In this document: positions 5,510 through 6,962 of the stretch, one piece after another | How the letters are laid out: each line of letters begins with the position of its first letter | How positions within the stretch are numbered: position 1 is the first letter of the stretch | Source: Candidatus Scatomorpha merdipullorum | GTDB lineage: Bacteria; Bacillota; Clostridia; Oscillospirales; Oscillospiraceae | Assembly (NCBI GenBank): GCA_018716795.1 | Contig: DVJK01000099.1 | Coordinates: 1-6,962, forward strand | Length of the DNA: 6,962 nt | Direction of reading: 5' to 3' | Position numbers and translations under genes: made by a program | Notes under the pieces: generated by a model | What the model saw: the letters and a program-made list of their open reading frames with translations, nothing else | Told to the model about the DNA's origin: nothing | The model's database searches: none

Positions 5510-5530
5510 GTCTTTCGAAAGACCGGGGCC
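5510..5530. repeat. 16-base direct repeat and 14-base palindrome
   Basis: TCGAAAGACCGGGGCC at 5515-5530 is identical to 5346-5361. The overlapping GTCTTTCGAAAGAC (5510-5523) is a perfect palindrome. The word lies 8 bases beyond the MATE stop on the plus-strand map. It could be a relic of a duplicated terminator arm. Confidence 0.6.
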
Positions 5531-5538
5531 AGTCGTCC

Positions 5539-6936
5539 TTATGAGGCCGGCTGAGGCTCCGCCTCTCCGGGAGCGGGAGGAGCGGCGAGCGCGCGCTTTT
5601 TCCAGCGGCGGAAAAAGAAGACGAAGCAGACGACGTTCGCCGCGAAGGTCACGACCCAGCTCACGGGATAGGAGAGGTAGAGCGTGAGGAGCGTGCGGTG
5701 GGCGGCGAACACGGTGTAAATCCAGACGATGCGAAGCCCGCAGGCCCCGGCAAGGGAGATGACGGTCGGCGTGATGCTCGGCCCCAGGCCGCGTATCGAG
5801 GCGCAGACGACGTCCATGAGCCCGCAGCTGAAGTAGGTGAGGCCGATGATGTTCAGCCGGATGAGGCCGTAGGAGACGACCTCGGCGCTCGGCGTGTATA
5901 TGCCCAGCAGCTGCCTGCCCAGCAGCACGGCGCAGCCGCCGAGGCCCAGGCCAACCACGCCGGAGAAGAGCAGGTTCCAGCCCATGATGGGCAGGATGCG
6001 CTTCATGCGGTGCGCGCCCACGTTCTGGCTCGTGAAGGTCAGCGTGGCCTGGTAGAAGGCGTTCATCGCCGTGTACACAAAGCCCTCGATGTTGACGGAG
6101 GCGGTGTTCCCCGCGACTATGACGGAGGAGTCGAAGGAGTTGATGGCCGACTGAATCAGCACGTTGGAGATGTTGAAGACCGCACTCTGTATGCCCGTCG
6201 GCAGGCCGACGCGCAAAATGAAGCGCAGCTGCGCGCCGACAATGCGCAGGCGGCGCAGGCTGAGGCGGCAGGCGGTGGAGCTGCGCATGAGGCAGCGGAC
6301 GGTGAGCACGGCGGAGACGAGCTGGCTCATAACCGTGCCTATGGCGACGCCCGCCACGCCCATATGGCAGACTATGACGAAGAAGAGGTTGAGCCCCACG
6401 TTTATGACGCCGCCGCAGAAGAGGAAGAGGAGCGGCCGCTTCGTGTCGCCTATCGCGCGCAGGATGCCCGCCCCGAAGTCGTAGACCATGAGGGCCGGCA
6501 TGCCCACGAAGACGATGCGCATATAGAGCACGCTCTGGTCAATGACGTCGCTCGTCGTGCCCATGAGCGTCAGCAGCGGGCGGGCGAGGAAGAAGCCGAT
6601 GAACACCATTGCGAGGCCGGTTATGAAGCCGAGCAGGATGGCCGTGTGCACCGTTTCCTCCACGTCGCGCCAGGCCCTCATGCCGTAATAGCGCGCCGCG
6701 GCCACGCTGGCCCCGGCGGAGAGGCCGAGGAAGAAGTTGACGATGAGGTTGTTGAGCGAGCTGGTCGAGCCCACGGCGGCCATCGCCGCGTCGCCCGTGA
6801 ACTGGCCGACGACGATTATGTCGGCGGCGTTGAACAAAAGCTGAAGAATGCCCGAGAACATGAGCGGCACGGCGAAAACGAGCAGCTTCCCGAAAAGCGG
6901 CCCCTCGCACATGTCCATGGCTTCGTCTTTTCTCAT
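5539..6936 (-). CDS. MATE-family efflux transporter
   Basis: This is a 465-residue inner-membrane exporter of the NorM/MepA/DinF type, which expels drugs or metabolites in exchange for Na+ or H+. The sequence is almost continuous hydrophobic segments, consistent with the usual twelve helices in two six-helix halves. The first helix carries VPLMFSGILQLLFNAADIIVVG (residues 23-44) with the family's conserved Pro24 and Asp39. The second half restarts near LRVGLPTGIQSAVFNISNVLI, the mirrored version of the same motif. The C-terminal tail is Pro/Ala/Glu-rich and soluble. ATG 6936 is preceded on the minus strand by GAGGTG, 5 bases away; Met7 is a possible but unsupported alternative. No neighbour shares its strand closely, so its substrate cannot be inferred. 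Confidence 0.92.
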   Translation of the reverse strand: MRKDEAMDMCEGPLFGKLLVFAVPLMFSGILQLLFNAADIIVVGQFTGDAAMAAVGSTSSLNNLIVNFFLGLSAGASVAAARYYGMRAWRDVEETVHTAILLGFITGLAMVFIGFFLARPLLTLMGTTSDVIDQSVLYMRIVFVGMPALMVYDFGAGILRAIGDTKRPLLFLFCGGVINVGLNLFFVIVCHMGVAGVAIGTVMSQLVSAVLTVRCLMRSSTACRLSLRRLRIVGAQLRFILRVGLPTGIQSAVFNISNVLIQSAINSFDSSVIVAGNTASVNIEGFVYTAMNAFYQATLTFTSQNVGAHRMKRILPIMGWNLLFSGVVGLGLGGCAVLLGRQLLGIYTPSAEVVSYGLIRLNIIGLTYFSCGLMDVVCASIRGLGPSITPTVISLAGACGLRIVWIYTVFAAHRTLLTLYLSYPVSWVVTFAANVVCFVFFFRRWKKRALAAPPAPGEAEPQPAS

Positions 6937-6941
6937 TTTGA

Positions 6942-6947
6942 CACCTC
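6942..6947 (-). promoter_or_regulatory. Ribosome binding site of the MATE gene
   Basis: GAGGTG on the minus strand lies 5 bases before ATG 6936 and supports that start over the internal Met7. The promoter, if any, is outside the window. Confidence 0.6.
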
Positions 6948-6962
6948 AATTTTGGCGCGGGC

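Overview
The window looks like a chromosomal segment of a high-GC, spore-forming, low-oxygen Firmicute, most likely a clostridial (Oscillospiraceae-like) gut bacterium. The evidence is a complete dipicolinate synthase pair (dpaA-dpaB, needed only by endospore formers), a tRNA-sensing T-box leader, purine-rich Shine-Dalgarno sites, strongly G/C-biased third codon positions, and a Bacillus/phage-type ThyA. The taxon is an inference; no search was run.

Layout. Positions 1-260 hold no gene I can support. A perfect-consensus sigma-A promoter (272-300) drives a complete T-box riboswitch (about 321-618). Its specifier reads UAC (Tyr), its T-box bulge fits an A discriminator base, and it ends in an intrinsic terminator. 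It controls one gene at 682-2130, a fold-type I PLP lyase of the tyrosine phenol-lyase/tryptophanase family. That gene keeps the tyrosine phenol-lyase (TPL) specificity residues but has several altered active-site residues. Directly after its stop lies the decayed C-terminal end of a DegV-family gene (2129-2362), then a palindromic repeat and a bidirectional terminator. On the minus strand follows a thyA-folA operon (3798 to 2443). Divergent from thyA, on the plus strand, is dpaA-dpaB (3907-5327), joined by a 4-base TTGA overlap. The 211-base gap after dpaB is packed with hairpins and carries a second copy of the palindromic repeat plus a 16-base duplicated word. The last gene, on the minus strand, is a MATE-family multidrug/metabolite exporter (6936 to 5539).

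How the parts work together. thyA and folA form a thymidylate cycle: ThyA oxidises methylene-tetrahydrofolate to dihydrofolate and FolA reduces it again. dpaA-dpaB make spore dipicolinic acid in the mother cell. The unexpected unit is the first one. A tyrosine T-box turns its gene on when tRNA-Tyr is uncharged, yet the gene resembles an enzyme known for destroying tyrosine. Together with the altered PLP and cation-site residues, this suggests either tyrosine formation or salvage by the reverse reaction, or a reaction not yet described. This is the most interesting item in the window.
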